Notes: a model not told the origin generated them from the letters alone. 64,000 bases of DNA from Paenibacillus sp. JZ16 (GCF_015326965.1 NZ_CP017659.1:4220501-4284500), one strand, 5' to 3'; shown: positions 17,162-26,077, counted from the stretch's first letter. Translations and numbers: made by a program.

Positions 17162-18463
17162 TTATCCAAATCGCTGCGTTTTGTACCACTTGGCTTTTCT
17201 CCCTGTTACTTTGTCTACAACAAACGAATAGAGCGCGCGCAGGGAAATGAGCAGAAATAGCTGAGCATACGTGAAATACGATAGGCAGGACAGAATGAAA
17301 TTCTGGGTTGTGCTTTGCCCGACATCGGTTGCCAGCGCCAGATTAATCTGCAGCACAAATAGGTAATACATCAATCCCCAAGCCACCATCAGGTAGACGT
17401 ATACATCATCGGCAAACTGGAACGGTGACACCACATCCGGATTGAACAGCGCAATCACCCAGTAGGCCAAGTTGACAACGATGATGATATCCGACACGAT
17501 AATGGATAATAAAAACCAGAAATAACTCGCCGCGTAGTACAGCACTTGCAGCTTGATCCGCCAGCTTGACCGATTAAACAAATGATGGATGTTCTCGATC
17601 ACGACCGAAAAATTCCCCTTGGCCCATCGTTCCCGCTGCTTCAAATACACGCTGAGCTGCTCCGGCTCCTGCTGATAAGCTTCCGCCTGAGGAGCCAGGG
17701 CGATCAGTTGTCCCCTTGTCATAATCTCGAACGAGATGGCCGTATCCTCTGTAATGGCCTCCGTATCCCAGCCGCCGATCTCGCGCATCAGCCCCGTTTT
17801 CACAATAAAATTCGTTCCCGGAATCGTCCCCAGCTTAAACAGCTCCCACAATCCGGTATGATAGATTCGCTGCGCGGTCACAAGCTCGAGATTAATGCAT
17901 TTGGAGAGGAAATTCTGCCCGCGGTTTCTGGCCTTGTTCCGTCCAAATACCGCTCCGTAGGTTTCAGGGTCTTCCATTGCTTTTTCGATTAAGAAGTACA
18001 AGGCGTTCCGCTCCGGTGCCGCATCTGCGTCAAAGATACAAATCCACTCGTTCTTCGCATACTCCAGCGCATCATTAAGCGCTCCGGACTTGCCGCCCGT
18101 TCCTGTACGTTCAAAGATCATAAAGTCCCGATCTCGATACGCTTCCTTGCTTCTCAAAGCCTTCAATTTACCGGCAGTATCATCACTGCAGTTATCGGCA
18201 ATGACAATGAGCTGCACCTTATCCTTCGGGTAATTAAGCCGCAAAATATTTTCCGCCGTTGCCGCGATCACCAATTCTTCATTGTGCGCAGGCACCATGA
18301 CGGTTACCTTAGGGAAATGCTCCATCTCATCCACATCAGGAATGGTCCACTCCCTGCGGCTCTGCCTGAAAATAAACCGGACCGCTCCCCCCATAATCAG
18401 GATCGACTCCAACACGGCAGCCCAAATGCTAACAATACAAAACATCAATAATAAGTCAGCCAC
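17162..18463 (-). CDS. Processive family-2 glycosyltransferase, YdaM/PssC-like
   Basis: 433 aa from the GTG at 18463, which has GGAGGAAG 7-8 nt upstream; a longer upstream frame lacks such a site. Layout is an N-terminal membrane helix, GT-2 domain with ADNCSDD, FDADA (DxD), TED and QRERW (Q-x-x-R-W), then four C-terminal membrane helices. These motifs define processive synthases of beta-linked exopolysaccharide such as cellulose or poly-GlcNAc. Last gene of a ydaJ-ydaK-small-ydaM operon; its start overlaps the 47-aa gene by 8 bp. The polymer is unknown. Confidence 0.9.
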   Translation of the reverse strand: MADLLLMFCIVSIWAAVLESILIMGGAVRFIFRQSRREWTIPDVDEMEHFPKVTVMVPAHNEELVIAATAENILRLNYPKDKVQLIVIADNCSDDTAGKLKALRSKEAYRDRDFMIFERTGTGGKSGALNDALEYAKNEWICIFDADAAPERNALYFLIEKAMEDPETYGAVFGRNKARNRGQNFLSKCINLELVTAQRIYHTGLWELFKLGTIPGTNFIVKTGLMREIGGWDTEAITEDTAISFEIMTRGQLIALAPQAEAYQQEPEQLSVYLKQRERWAKGNFSVVIENIHHLFNRSSWRIKLQVLYYAASYFWFLLSIIVSDIIIVVNLAYWVIALFNPDVVSPFQFADDVYVYLMVAWGLMYYLFVLQINLALATDVGQSTTQNFILSCLSYFTYAQLFLLISLRALYSFVVDKVTGRKAKWYKTQRFG

Positions 18464-18599
18464 GAATCTTCCTCCGGTCGTATTTTCGATGTACGCGAAC
18501 TCGAAGGGCCATCGTTGCAATGAACAGCCCCAGTACCGCAAGGGTAAACATCAGGCTGACGATTTTGCAAAGCGGAATAAACCATTCGCTGTAAGACAT
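18456..18599 (-). CDS. 47-aa single-pass membrane protein in the EPS operon
   Basis: ATG at 18599 preceded by AGGAGGAGGAAG. The product has a polar start (MSYSEWFIPL), one membrane helix (about residues 14-31) and a basic tail (HRKYDRRKIRG). The stop overlaps the glycosyltransferase GTG start by 8 bp, so translation is coupled. Position and topology suggest an accessory subunit of the synthase, comparable in size to small partners of other polysaccharide synthases (inference). Confidence 0.75.
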   Translation of the reverse strand: MSYSEWFIPLCKIVSLMFTLAVLGLFIATMALRVRVHRKYDRRKIRG

Positions 18600-18642
18600 T
18601 TCTTCCTCCTCCTGCCGCTTAACTAAATATATTGGCCATGAT

Positions 18643-19518
18643 TTATATATACTCTCCGATCAAATCGGTCTCCGTATTGCGTTCGAGTGCGGCAATGACA
18701 GCATCCGCATCTTCATATTTACTGAACTGCTCCTTAGCAAACACCAGCGCTCCTGTACGGATTACCAGCTTCAGCTCCCCGCCTTTCCGGTCCTGGAACG
18801 GCATGTCCATCAGCGCGTGCTTGATCCGGTCCGTCAATGCCTTTAGATACTCCTGGTTCGTCATGGGGAGCAGCACGACAAATCGCCCCTCATCAAGGCC
18901 AAACTTGTAATCCTCGTAACGAATATGATTCCGTATCCCTTCTGATAAGGAAGCGAGCAGCTGAGCGTAGCCTTGAGAACCGAGGGATTCCCGCACCATC
19001 GGAAGAAATTCGATTTTAAACATGGCCAGGCAGAAGTTATACGTATCCGAATAACGATTGGCCAAGTTGGACTGCTTGATCAGCGTTTCTTTAAAGGCTC
19101 CCTTATTGCCCAGCGAGGTTGCCAAGTCCACTTCCGGGTTCCTTTGCTGCAGCTCCTCAAGCCGCTCCATCAGCCGTTTATTGCGAATCAGCCCGGATTT
19201 GATAAATGTGGCCGCGGCCACGTTGGCCGGCAGCAGCCATAGCCAGGAGATGGACAGCACATCGACCTCGGCATACGTCGTAAGCCATACAAAATAAGCA
19301 ACGATATAAACAAAAATACTAACGACAGAGACCCCGGGAGGAACCAAGAAACCGAGCAGCAGAGCCGCAAGGCATCCGACACTGAATCCCAGTTCAAGCA
19401 GCGTAAAAGACGAGTCTCTAAAGACATTAATATAGAGCAACAGCTCCTGCAGGAGCGCTAAACCAATCAGCAGTACGTATCCCCAGACCATGCGCTGGAT
19501 CAATTTTTTATTTTCCAT
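18643..19518 (-). CDS. Degenerate GGDEF membrane protein, YdaK/PssE-like c-di-GMP receptor
   Basis: About 291 aa. Several N-terminal membrane helices (residues 8-110) are followed by a GGDEF domain whose active-site motif reads DEGRF (about 209-213) instead of GGDEF, so it should not make c-di-GMP. The inhibitory I-site RxxD is retained as RYED (about 200-203) five residues upstream, the spacing of c-di-GMP-binding domains. In B. subtilis YdaK and Listeria PssE, such proteins bind c-di-GMP and activate exopolysaccharide synthesis. ATG at 19518 follows GAGGTGG and overlaps the ydaJ-like gene by 11 bp. Confidence 0.88.
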   Translation of the reverse strand: MENKKLIQRMVWGYVLLIGLALLQELLLYINVFRDSSFTLLELGFSVGCLAALLLGFLVPPGVSVVSIFVYIVAYFVWLTTYAEVDVLSISWLWLLPANVAAATFIKSGLIRNKRLMERLEELQQRNPEVDLATSLGNKGAFKETLIKQSNLANRYSDTYNFCLAMFKIEFLPMVRESLGSQGYAQLLASLSEGIRNHIRYEDYKFGLDEGRFVVLLPMTNQEYLKALTDRIKHALMDMPFQDRKGGELKLVIRTGALVFAKEQFSKYEDADAVIAALERNTETDLIGEYI

Positions 19519-20611
19519 GTCCACCTCGTTGAAAAGCATATTCGCCTAATAAAGGAAGCAAGTTATCAAAAATATGCGTATTTTTTCCGAATACATATCC
19601 TCCGGGATAACGTGCGTCCTTTCCCTTGAAGGTTTGCATCCGTTTGTACAGTTTTGCTGCAAATGGCCTGTCTCCCCTTTGAAGCGCAAAGTTGATCGCA
19701 AGGCCATACACCGACGGAGACTCGTAATTTACCGCAGCCTTTCGGTCGGCCCGTGTATACTGTCCCGCCAATTTCCCCGCCTGCTCGAACTCCTTCTTCA
19801 GAAATTGGTGCAGCGGCGCTTGGTCCCTTCCCGTTTCCCCGGCATACATCGCAATCAGCAGCTGATCGATTAAATTCACCTTAGCTTCATAGGTATACTC
19901 CCTGGTCACTACATTAAAGGACTTGGGATAGAACACACCGTCATCCGGCATGTTCCGAAGCAGGGAATGATATCGAATGTACGTTTCCTCTTCCAGTAGT
20001 CCTTCTTGCAGGAGCCCTTGTAGTGCCGGGAGATCCACATAGGGCAGACTCAGCGTATCGGGCATTTCCTGCCTGGAGAAATCGTAGAAATCCACCAGAT
20101 ATCCGTTATTTTGGGACCTGTTTAGCAAGGTATCCGTAAGCTCCCTGGCCGTCTCCGTCCATTCGGAATGGCCCTTCCATATCCGGGCACCTTCCAGCAG
20201 AGCCCCGATAATCCGCAAATCGTCGCCAAGCGCGTTCGTGCTGACTTGGGCCTTTCCTTCGGGATTGAGTTTCCACGCAATATAATGGCGATCCGCGATA
20301 AAATAGCGGGTTAATATGTCATAACTCTTCTCAAACTCGGCAAGATCGCGGCTTTCCAGCGCTGCCTGCATCCAAAACCCAAGAGATTCGGAGAGCGCCT
20401 CTCTCCCTGCTGCCAATTCAGGATTGACCGACTGGACTTCCTGTAAATAGGTGGCCAGCGTGCCATTCGGGTTGGTCATGTTCATCGTAATAAAATGTTT
20501 CGATGAATTATCCCCCTTGGCCTGGATCAAATACCCCCCGATTCCCAAGGCGGCGCTTAACAATATAGCAAGCCCTATCCATAAGACTTTGTGTCCACTT
20601 CGCATGTTCAA
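19508..20611 (-). CDS. Membrane-anchored GH8-like glycosidase, YdaJ-like
   Basis: About 367 aa from a TTG at 20611, 8 nt after GGAGG; an upstream in-frame ATG lacks a site. N-terminal signal anchor (about residues 8-30) and an extracellular (alpha/alpha)6-type domain. GREALSESLGFWM resembles the catalytic-acid motif of GH8 (BcsZ) enzymes, and NALGDDLRIIGAL the second acidic motif. BcsZ-like enzymes trim the growing polymer. First gene of the c-di-GMP EPS operon; homologues of YdaL (deacetylase) and YdaN (BcsB-like) are not present here. Confidence 0.8.
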   Translation of the reverse strand: MNMRSGHKVLWIGLAILLSAALGIGGYLIQAKGDNSSKHFITMNMTNPNGTLATYLQEVQSVNPELAAGREALSESLGFWMQAALESRDLAEFEKSYDILTRYFIADRHYIAWKLNPEGKAQVSTNALGDDLRIIGALLEGARIWKGHSEWTETARELTDTLLNRSQNNGYLVDFYDFSRQEMPDTLSLPYVDLPALQGLLQEGLLEEETYIRYHSLLRNMPDDGVFYPKSFNVVTREYTYEAKVNLIDQLLIAMYAGETGRDQAPLHQFLKKEFEQAGKLAGQYTRADRKAAVNYESPSVYGLAINFALQRGDRPFAAKLYKRMQTFKGKDARYPGGYVFGKNTHIFDNLLPLLGEYAFQRGGHGK

Positions 20612-20646
20612 ACCGCATAACCTCCATTCACTCAGGAGTAAACCCA

Positions 20647-20740
20647 TATGCCAAAAAGAGCATCTGCACCTAGAGTTCTAACCCCCTCGCGAATTGTATC
20701 ATTCCATTCTGTACAAAAACTGTACAGGTTAGGAGCTTGT
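20647..20740 (-). promoter_or_regulatory. Shared promoter-like element (copy 1) upstream of the EPS operon
   Basis: About 95 bp aligning at roughly 75% identity with 51404-51495, including an exact 21-bp match (20684-20704). On the minus strand it holds an extended -10 (TGATACAAT; TACAAT at 20698-20693) without a good -35, and the repeat CTGTAC-N7-GTACAG just upstream. It ends about 35 bp before the ydaJ-like start. Confidence 0.6.
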
Positions 20741-20751
20741 AGGAAAGCATT

Positions 20752-20783
20752 AAAAAGACCGAGCCTGGAGGCTCGGTCTTTTT
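20752..20783. terminator. Strong bidirectional hairpin upstream of the EPS operon
   Basis: Perfect 14-bp stem (20752-20765 with 20770-20783) with a TGGA loop and A/T runs on both sides. It insulates the EPS operon from upstream transcription. Confidence 0.85.
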
Positions 20784-20915
20784 AGCCATTTTCAGTTATT
20801 GAACATTGTCTTTGGGTACTGATACGAACAGATGAGTTAAGCAACAGGTATTTGAGGACCGGTAAAAGAAGCGTCTCGACCAAGAAATCTAACTTAATGT
20901 GTTGATTGGAAATAA

Positions 20916-20950
20916 TAAGGAAGGAGCATGCCTCGGCAGCTCCTTCCTTA
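20916..20950 (-). terminator. Terminator of the XRE regulator gene
   Basis: Perfect 12-bp stem (20916-20927 with 20939-20950), 11-nt loop, moderately T-rich tail on the minus strand. Confidence 0.7.
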
Positions 20951-21006
20951 CTCATAACAGTCTATTTTCAACTAAGCCAAATTTCGGCGGTCTAATGATT
21001 TCCCGC

Positions 21007-21348
21007 TTAATTCAACTGATCGTCCAACATTGCGTCGATGACTTTCAATATCTTTTTTTGCTCATTTTCGCTTCTGCTTCGGAGCTTGTTCACAATTTCT
21101 GCAAGTGTAGACTTGCTCGCCTCTTCGCTAACAGGCTGGATATAATTAAAAAACTCCACCATCGAAAGATCGAGCGCATTCGCAATTTTATTCAGTACCA
21201 CAATGGAACAAACTTTTTCGGAACGCTCCAGCTTACCAATATAAGTTTCGTGTACCTCAGCCTTACTTGCAAGCTCCTCCTGGCTTAGTCCACGTAGTTT
21301 TCGGAAGTGCCGAATGCCTTCCCCTACCATCTTCATCAAATCACTCAC
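21007..21348 (-). CDS. XRE-family helix-turn-helix regulator
   Basis: 113 aa from the GTG at 21348, with AGGGTGAT about 8 nt upstream. Cro/C1-type HTH at about residues 5-60 (LSQEELASKAEVHETYIGKL), then a helical tail. Close in design to SinR-like regulators, but without clear identity to SinR. Divergent from a small gene; two CTATAG-centred palindromes lie between them and are likely its operators. Confidence 0.85.
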   Translation of the reverse strand: MSDLMKMVGEGIRHFRKLRGLSQEELASKAEVHETYIGKLERSEKVCSIVVLNKIANALDLSMVEFFNYIQPVSEEASKSTLAEIVNKLRSRSENEQKKILKVIDAMLDDQLN

Positions 21349-21398
21349 AGCGATCACCCTAAGCAAACCATAGACCAGCCATATCATTACTCCAAGAT

Positions 21399-21436
21399 AC
21401 TATAGTGTTTAATTTTTAAAAAAATACCCTATAGGG
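21399..21436. promoter_or_regulatory. Paired CTATAG palindromes, candidate XRE operators
   Basis: ACTATAGT (21399-21406) and CCCTATAGGG (21427-21436) share the CTATAG centre and are 29 bp apart, about three helical turns. The second overlaps the expected -35 of a TATAAT (21449-21454) directed to the small plus-strand gene. Confidence 0.45.
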
Positions 21437-21487
21437 ATTTTAAATTGTTATAATAAGATTGCCCTTTTTCCAAAAAAATATAACTCA

Positions 21488-21736
21488 ATGGCCCGAAATA
21501 AGGCTACATGGAGCTTTAAGAAAGGAATGAGTCCCATTAGAGTGCTATGTATATTCCCTGACAACTCAACGACGGATATTTACGTATCCGAAGTTGGAGA
21601 ATTTCTTCGTATCACAAAATTAGTAAACGGAATAACGATGGAAGGTACCCATTACAGTGTGGCGCATACAGAACTTATTGTTGAAAAAGAAACTTTCTAT
21701 ATTTCAGTGCTATTAATGCATAGCCATGTGAAATAA
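21488..21736 (+). CDS. Small hypothetical protein (82 aa)
   Basis: Frame with protein-like composition, no membrane segment and no family I recognise. The ATG at 21488 lacks a good ribosome-binding site; the internal ATG at 21530 sits too close to AAGGA. A TATAAT lies 34 bp upstream of the first ATG. Divergent from the XRE regulator, which may control it. Could be a short accessory protein or not expressed. Confidence 0.45.
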   Translation: MARNKATWSFKKGMSPIRVLCIFPDNSTTDIYVSEVGEFLRITKLVNGITMEGTHYSVAHTELIVEKETFYISVLLMHSHVK

Positions 21737-21800
21737 GCCGTGATTCATAAAACCTTAGAGATATTATCGAGTTTTCAAAAAAATCCGCTCTATCAACCAA

Positions 21801-21847
21801 AAAAGTTCTTCGAAGCCCGCTTTTATGCGAGAATCGAAGAACTTTTT
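21801..21847 (-). terminator. Terminator of the TMEM175-like gene
   Basis: 13-bp stem (21801-21813 with 21834-21846) adjoining the stop codon, with a run of A on the plus strand that gives U residues in the minus-strand transcript. Confidence 0.75.
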
Positions 21848-22426
21848 TTAGCGGCTTCTCAGGACATGCTCGATTCGCTTATCCGGCATGAACCAGATCA
21901 CGGCAACGAGCACGAAAAAGAAACCGGATATCCAAACACTCACGTATGCGGTCAAGGCAGCAGTCAAGTAGAGTAAAGGAGATAGTTTCCCCTTCCAATC
22001 TTTACCCATCGCTGCGACGAATGAGGAATCACCGGAGTGCTGGTTCATAATCATACGCTGAAGCAGCCAGTATGATAACGCCGCTAGTAGTAGAATAATA
22101 CCGTACAGCGCTGTCGGAGTAGGTGCAAAATGGCTTTCCCCCATCCAAGCCGTCGTGAACGGCACAAGGGATAGCCAGAAGAGAAGCAGCAAGTTAAGCC
22201 ACATCAACCGCCCGTTCATTGTTCGAACCATATGCAACAGATGATGATGATTGTTCCAGTAGATGCCGATATACACGAAACTGAAGATATAGCTGACAAC
22301 TTTCGGGCCAAGCTCGATTAGCGCGTGCCAGTCATGGCCTTCCGGCACTTTGAATTCCAGCACCATGATCGTAATAATAATGGCCAGCACGCCATCGCTG
22401 AATGCTTCCATCCGGTTTGCTTTCAA
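21848..22426 (-). CDS. TMEM175/DUF1211-family potassium channel-like protein
   Basis: 192 aa, six hydrophobic segments, and the diagnostic N-terminal motif RMEAFSDGVLAIIIT in helix 1 (RxxxFSD). Bacterial TMEM175 proteins are tetrameric potassium-selective leak channels lacking the classical selectivity filter. Monocistronic with its own terminator. Confidence 0.85.
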   Translation of the reverse strand: MKANRMEAFSDGVLAIIITIMVLEFKVPEGHDWHALIELGPKVVSYIFSFVYIGIYWNNHHHLLHMVRTMNGRLMWLNLLLLFWLSLVPFTTAWMGESHFAPTPTALYGIILLLAALSYWLLQRMIMNQHSGDSSFVAAMGKDWKGKLSPLLYLTAALTAYVSVWISGFFFVLVAVIWFMPDKRIEHVLRSR

Positions 22427-22602
22427 TGCGTCTCACCTATTCCCCTCGCTTCATGTTGTCCCAGTCCCCAGGGTTGCCTCCCACCTGGTTCGATGAGATC
22501 TATAATGTCCATTATAGAGATCGTTTGTCCTGAGTCTAGCTACTTTTCACCTGAATTTGGGGAAATGACCTTTGCACGGGTAAAAATGTGAACTTCTAGC
22601 CC

Positions 22603-24120
22603 TCACCTATGGTTGCGCAGGGTTATCTTGAAGGGTTTTCTGGATAAGGTGAGATTGTTATTCCCTTCATCTTTCCTCGCCCGGTAATATAACCTGAAAC
22701 GGCATACCATAACCGTTACATTCACAAGCGATAATACAACCAGCCATATGATCAGCGATGACATGGCAGTCCATAGTCCATACCAAGGCAATACTCGCCC
22801 GGCGCCAATAAATGTAGCTAACGGCGACAGAAACAGAAGAATCAAGATAGGCAGCAGTCCTCCGGCTAATGAAACAATCCATTTCCCGGTTGTCATGGCC
22901 TTTTTGCTTCGATGGATCCGATAGAGCCTATATATCCCCCAAGCAATCGTCGCAAGCACCAGCAGAATCATAACCGCCTCCATGTTTTTGCTGTTGACAA
23001 TCGACGATTCGGTCTTTTCACCCTTCATAATCTTTGCGATTCCGTCGACAAACGCCGAATAATCGACAAAGGCGTTTAAACCGGAGTCAAACATCATCGC
23101 AATGCCCAGCCGCTGATCCAAATAGATCGTCTCTTCCGCCTTATACGTCCATAAAATTCCGCTATGGGAAATCGTCCGGCCCCCTTGCTCATCCTCTTCC
23201 GCAAGCCACCCCATTCCATACGGGCCGTTCTGTCCGGCCGTATGGTACTGCTCCATCAGCTCTGGCGTAAGAAGCCTGCCATTATATTGGGCGAGCATCC
23301 ACTTGGCCATATCTTCGGCTGTCGAAATCATACCGGCGGGCCCGTCAACGAACCAAGAAGGTTCAGACTGGCTTACAGGATGGCCGAGCAATATATAATG
23401 TCCCCGCGGAATGGCGGAGTTCTCATTGATCTGCCGCGTGTTGCTCACATTAAAGGTATCTCTCATCCCCAGAGGCTCAAAGATATGATCCTCCAAGTAA
23501 TCGGAGAAGTTCTGTCCGCTCATTGTTTCGACCAACAAAGCCAAGTATTGATAATTCGGATTGTGGTAGCTATAGGCTGCTCCAGGATCATTGGCTAGCT
23601 GAACCGTGTTCAACGACTCGTTAACCTGTCGCAGCGATTGATATGGGGACGAACGGGTCATGTCGGGATTCACCTTGTCATTAAGACCGCTTGTCTGGTT
23701 GAGCAAATCCCGAACGGTAATATCCCGAACGCGCTCGTCCTTAGGTGCGAGGTCGGGAAAATAAGATGCGTACAGCGCATCAAGCTCGATTAGTCCCTTG
23801 TCCGCCAGCTGAAGGATAGCCAGGGCCGTAAAAGATTTGCTTAACGAAGCAATAGGAAACGGGGTGCCATCGTTTATATCACGGCCCTCTGACATAGCGC
23901 CGTATCCTTGCGTATAGAACACCTCTTCGTTATGAACGATGGCAAGGGCCGCACCCTGAATATGATTGGCGCTCATCGTTATTTTGACGTACTGATCGAT
24001 TTCCTGCTGGACTTCGGCTTTGCTTCGGACTTCAACGGCGGAAGCGGGTCTGGCCAGGATGCCCATCAATAGCAGGAAACAAATCAAGACTAGCCACATT
24101 TTCTTCTCTTCGGTTCTCAT
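22603..24120 (-). CDS. Class C beta-lactamase-type serine hydrolase with C-terminal membrane domain
   Basis: 505 aa. Signal peptide (residues 8-28), then a beta-lactamase/DD-peptidase domain with SLSK (SxxK nucleophile), YHN (YxN) and HSG in place of KTG. The C-terminal 130 aa carry about three membrane helices. Such proteins (PbpE, FmtA and AmpC relatives) act on cell-wall peptides or D-Ala esters and rarely on beta-lactams. Lies 51 bp downstream of a kinase and probably belongs to its operon. Confidence 0.87.
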   Translation of the reverse strand: MRTEEKKMWLVLICFLLLMGILARPASAVEVRSKAEVQQEIDQYVKITMSANHIQGAALAIVHNEEVFYTQGYGAMSEGRDINDGTPFPIASLSKSFTALAILQLADKGLIELDALYASYFPDLAPKDERVRDITVRDLLNQTSGLNDKVNPDMTRSSPYQSLRQVNESLNTVQLANDPGAAYSYHNPNYQYLALLVETMSGQNFSDYLEDHIFEPLGMRDTFNVSNTRQINENSAIPRGHYILLGHPVSQSEPSWFVDGPAGMISTAEDMAKWMLAQYNGRLLTPELMEQYHTAGQNGPYGMGWLAEEDEQGGRTISHSGILWTYKAEETIYLDQRLGIAMMFDSGLNAFVDYSAFVDGIAKIMKGEKTESSIVNSKNMEAVMILLVLATIAWGIYRLYRIHRSKKAMTTGKWIVSLAGGLLPILILLFLSPLATFIGAGRVLPWYGLWTAMSSLIIWLVVLSLVNVTVMVCRFRLYYRARKDEGNNNLTLSRKPFKITLRNHR

Positions 24121-24171
24121 ACTAGCACTCCTTAATTCATGTTAAGGAAAATGCTAATCGATCTTTTTCAA

Positions 24172-25278
24172 CTATTTATCAACTCCGTACAAAAAACTTG
24201 CCGTTACGTTCCCACCGCCATGGAGGCCGTTGGCTACCTGCAGACTACCCTCATGCTTTTCGCAAAGAACTTTGCAAATGTAAAGCCCTAGTCCGTGATG
24301 TTCATTCGCATCCCATACCTCTCCGCGATAAAAAGGAAGTACGGCCTTGCGGAGCGCCACTTCGGAAAAACCTGCACCGTCATCCGTGACGGTTATAGAA
24401 AAGAAGCCCTTGCCGACGTTATAATGAACGCTTACGTGACTTGAGGCATAACGCGCTGCATTTACGATCAAATTCTCAAAAACCTGCATCGCCAAATGGA
24501 CATCGACCGTTATTTCGTTCGCTTCCGCGGCAATGGATGAACCGAAAGTCTTACCATTCCGTCCGGTAATTTGGCCCGCGCTGTCATTCAGCAAGGAGAT
24601 GAGTTCATCCGTTTCAATCATACGGCTCTGCACCGGCATATCCTCCAGCTTCTGAATAGAATTCATCGCCTCCGTGTAGCTTTCAAGACGGACGATATGC
24701 GCCTGCATCGTCTGTATCGTGTCCAAGAGTTTCTCCTCGGATATTTTGCGCTCCGGCAAGTAAGCGATCAGAAACTCGGAGTACCCTTTCAGAACGGATA
24801 GGGGCGTTCTCAGATCATGGGCAAAAATAGCGTTCAGTTGTTTCCGTTCCTCGACCGATCGCCAGAGCGTTTGGTGGTTCTTCTCCAACTGACCACGCAT
24901 GTTCTCAAATACACGGCATAATTCCCCCATCTCATCCACGCTGTCGTAAGAAATATGAAACCCCAAATCGTTCGCCGAAATTTTCTCTGATGCCAGCATC
25001 AAGATTTCAAGCGGTTTTTTCAGTTTCCACCGATAAAACAAGCTGCCCATCAGGACGATGCCAACGGCAACCGTTAACAGGACAACCGCAACGAGGGAAG
25101 GCAGCAACCAATCGTTCACGGAAGAATAGCCGGCAAACCGCAACCGTATACTTTCCGCCCATCTAAACTCCAATGTGATGACGACTAGAACGGCGATGAG
25201 CGTAAGGCAGCATAATAGGATGAACGATTGCAGCAAGGTTAACCGCTTCAGGCTCAGCCAGTTTATCATTTTCGCCAT
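24172..25278 (-). CDS. Sensor histidine kinase with HAMP domain
   Basis: About 368 aa: two membrane helices (about residues 10-35 and 55-85) with a very short loop, HAMP linker, H-box AHDLRTPLSV, N-box NLIVNAARYA and G boxes DDGAGF and GLGLYI. Start is either 25278 (GGAG 10 nt upstream) or the ATG at 25269 that overlaps the regulator stop as ATGA. Cognate to the adjacent regulator; with the following serine hydrolase it suggests a cell-wall stress circuit (inference). Confidence 0.9.
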   Translation of the reverse strand: MAKMINWLSLKRLTLLQSFILLCCLTLIAVLVVITLEFRWAESIRLRFAGYSSVNDWLLPSLVAVVLLTVAVGIVLMGSLFYRWKLKKPLEILMLASEKISANDLGFHISYDSVDEMGELCRVFENMRGQLEKNHQTLWRSVEERKQLNAIFAHDLRTPLSVLKGYSEFLIAYLPERKISEEKLLDTIQTMQAHIVRLESYTEAMNSIQKLEDMPVQSRMIETDELISLLNDSAGQITGRNGKTFGSSIAAEANEITVDVHLAMQVFENLIVNAARYASSHVSVHYNVGKGFFSITVTDDGAGFSEVALRKAVLPFYRGEVWDANEHHGLGLYICKVLCEKHEGSLQVANGLHGGGNVTASFLYGVDK

Positions 25279-25937
25279 TTGTAACCCACTCCCCATACAG
25301 TTTCAATCCTGTCGCCGCAGCCATGCTCTTTTAATTTGATACGTATTCGCCTGATATGCTCCGCTATTACGGCGCTGTCGCCTTCGCCGTCCAGTCCCCA
25401 CACTTTTTCAAAAATGCGCTCTTTGTCAAACACCATTCCGGGATGCATGGACAATAGCTCTATAATATCGAACTCTTTTTTGGCCAAGGGAATTTGTACA
25501 TCGTGGATGTAAAGCGCGCGAGCCGAATAATCTATGACCAAATCTTCGCTAAACCTTACGGACGTTTTCGTTTGGCTTCGCATCTCCCTGCGCAAATGTG
25601 CCTCTACCCTCGCACCCAACTCATGAAGACTGAACGGTTTGGCTATATAGTCGTCCCCTCCGGCCTGAAATCCCGATATTTTATCCGCATCCTCGCCGCG
25701 GGCGGTTAGAAACAGGATCGGACAGGACACAAAATGCCGGATTTTCCTGCATAATTCCAGACCGTCAAGCTCCGGCATATTGATATCCAGCAGCACAAGA
25801 TCCGGTTGATCTTCAATTTGCCGAAGCGCTTCATTACTGTTCTTCGCAGTCATCACGAAATAACTGTTTATTTCAAAGTAATCCGTGAGCAGTTTGCGCA
25901 GATCGGCTTCATCATCTACGATCAGTATCTTTTTCAT
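25266..25937 (-). CDS. OmpR-family response regulator
   Basis: 223 aa starting MKKILIVDDE; a longer frame upstream is not credible because GAGGG sits just before this ATG. Receiver Asp in LVLLDINMPE, Lys in IAKPF, winged-helix C-terminus ending VWGVGYKW. First gene of a regulator-kinase-hydrolase operon. Confidence 0.92.
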   Translation of the reverse strand: MKKILIVDDEADLRKLLTDYFEINSYFVMTAKNSNEALRQIEDQPDLVLLDINMPELDGLELCRKIRHFVSCPILFLTARGEDADKISGFQAGGDDYIAKPFSLHELGARVEAHLRREMRSQTKTSVRFSEDLVIDYSARALYIHDVQIPLAKKEFDIIELLSMHPGMVFDKERIFEKVWGLDGEGDSAVIAEHIRRIRIKLKEHGCGDRIETVWGVGYKWRK

Positions 25938-26077
25938 CTTGCCCTCTCTGCCTCCCATATCAACTTCTCTAGATCCAGCATAACAAAAATCGCCGTCCGA
26001 TTCCCGGCAGGGATCGTGAACGGCTACAATTTTAGAGTCACTACTTAAGTAGCAGTCTTTTTGGGTAAATGCAGAGA

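Noticed and set aside
18643..19518. Active diguanylate cyclase
   Set aside because: The GGDEF motif reads DEGRF, so a catalytic call is not supported.
20612..20760. A second c-di-GMP riboswitch before the EPS operon
   Set aside because: The promoter-like element is shared with the adhesin, but the space to the ydaJ start is too short and has no GCAAACC or GACGCAAAGC core.
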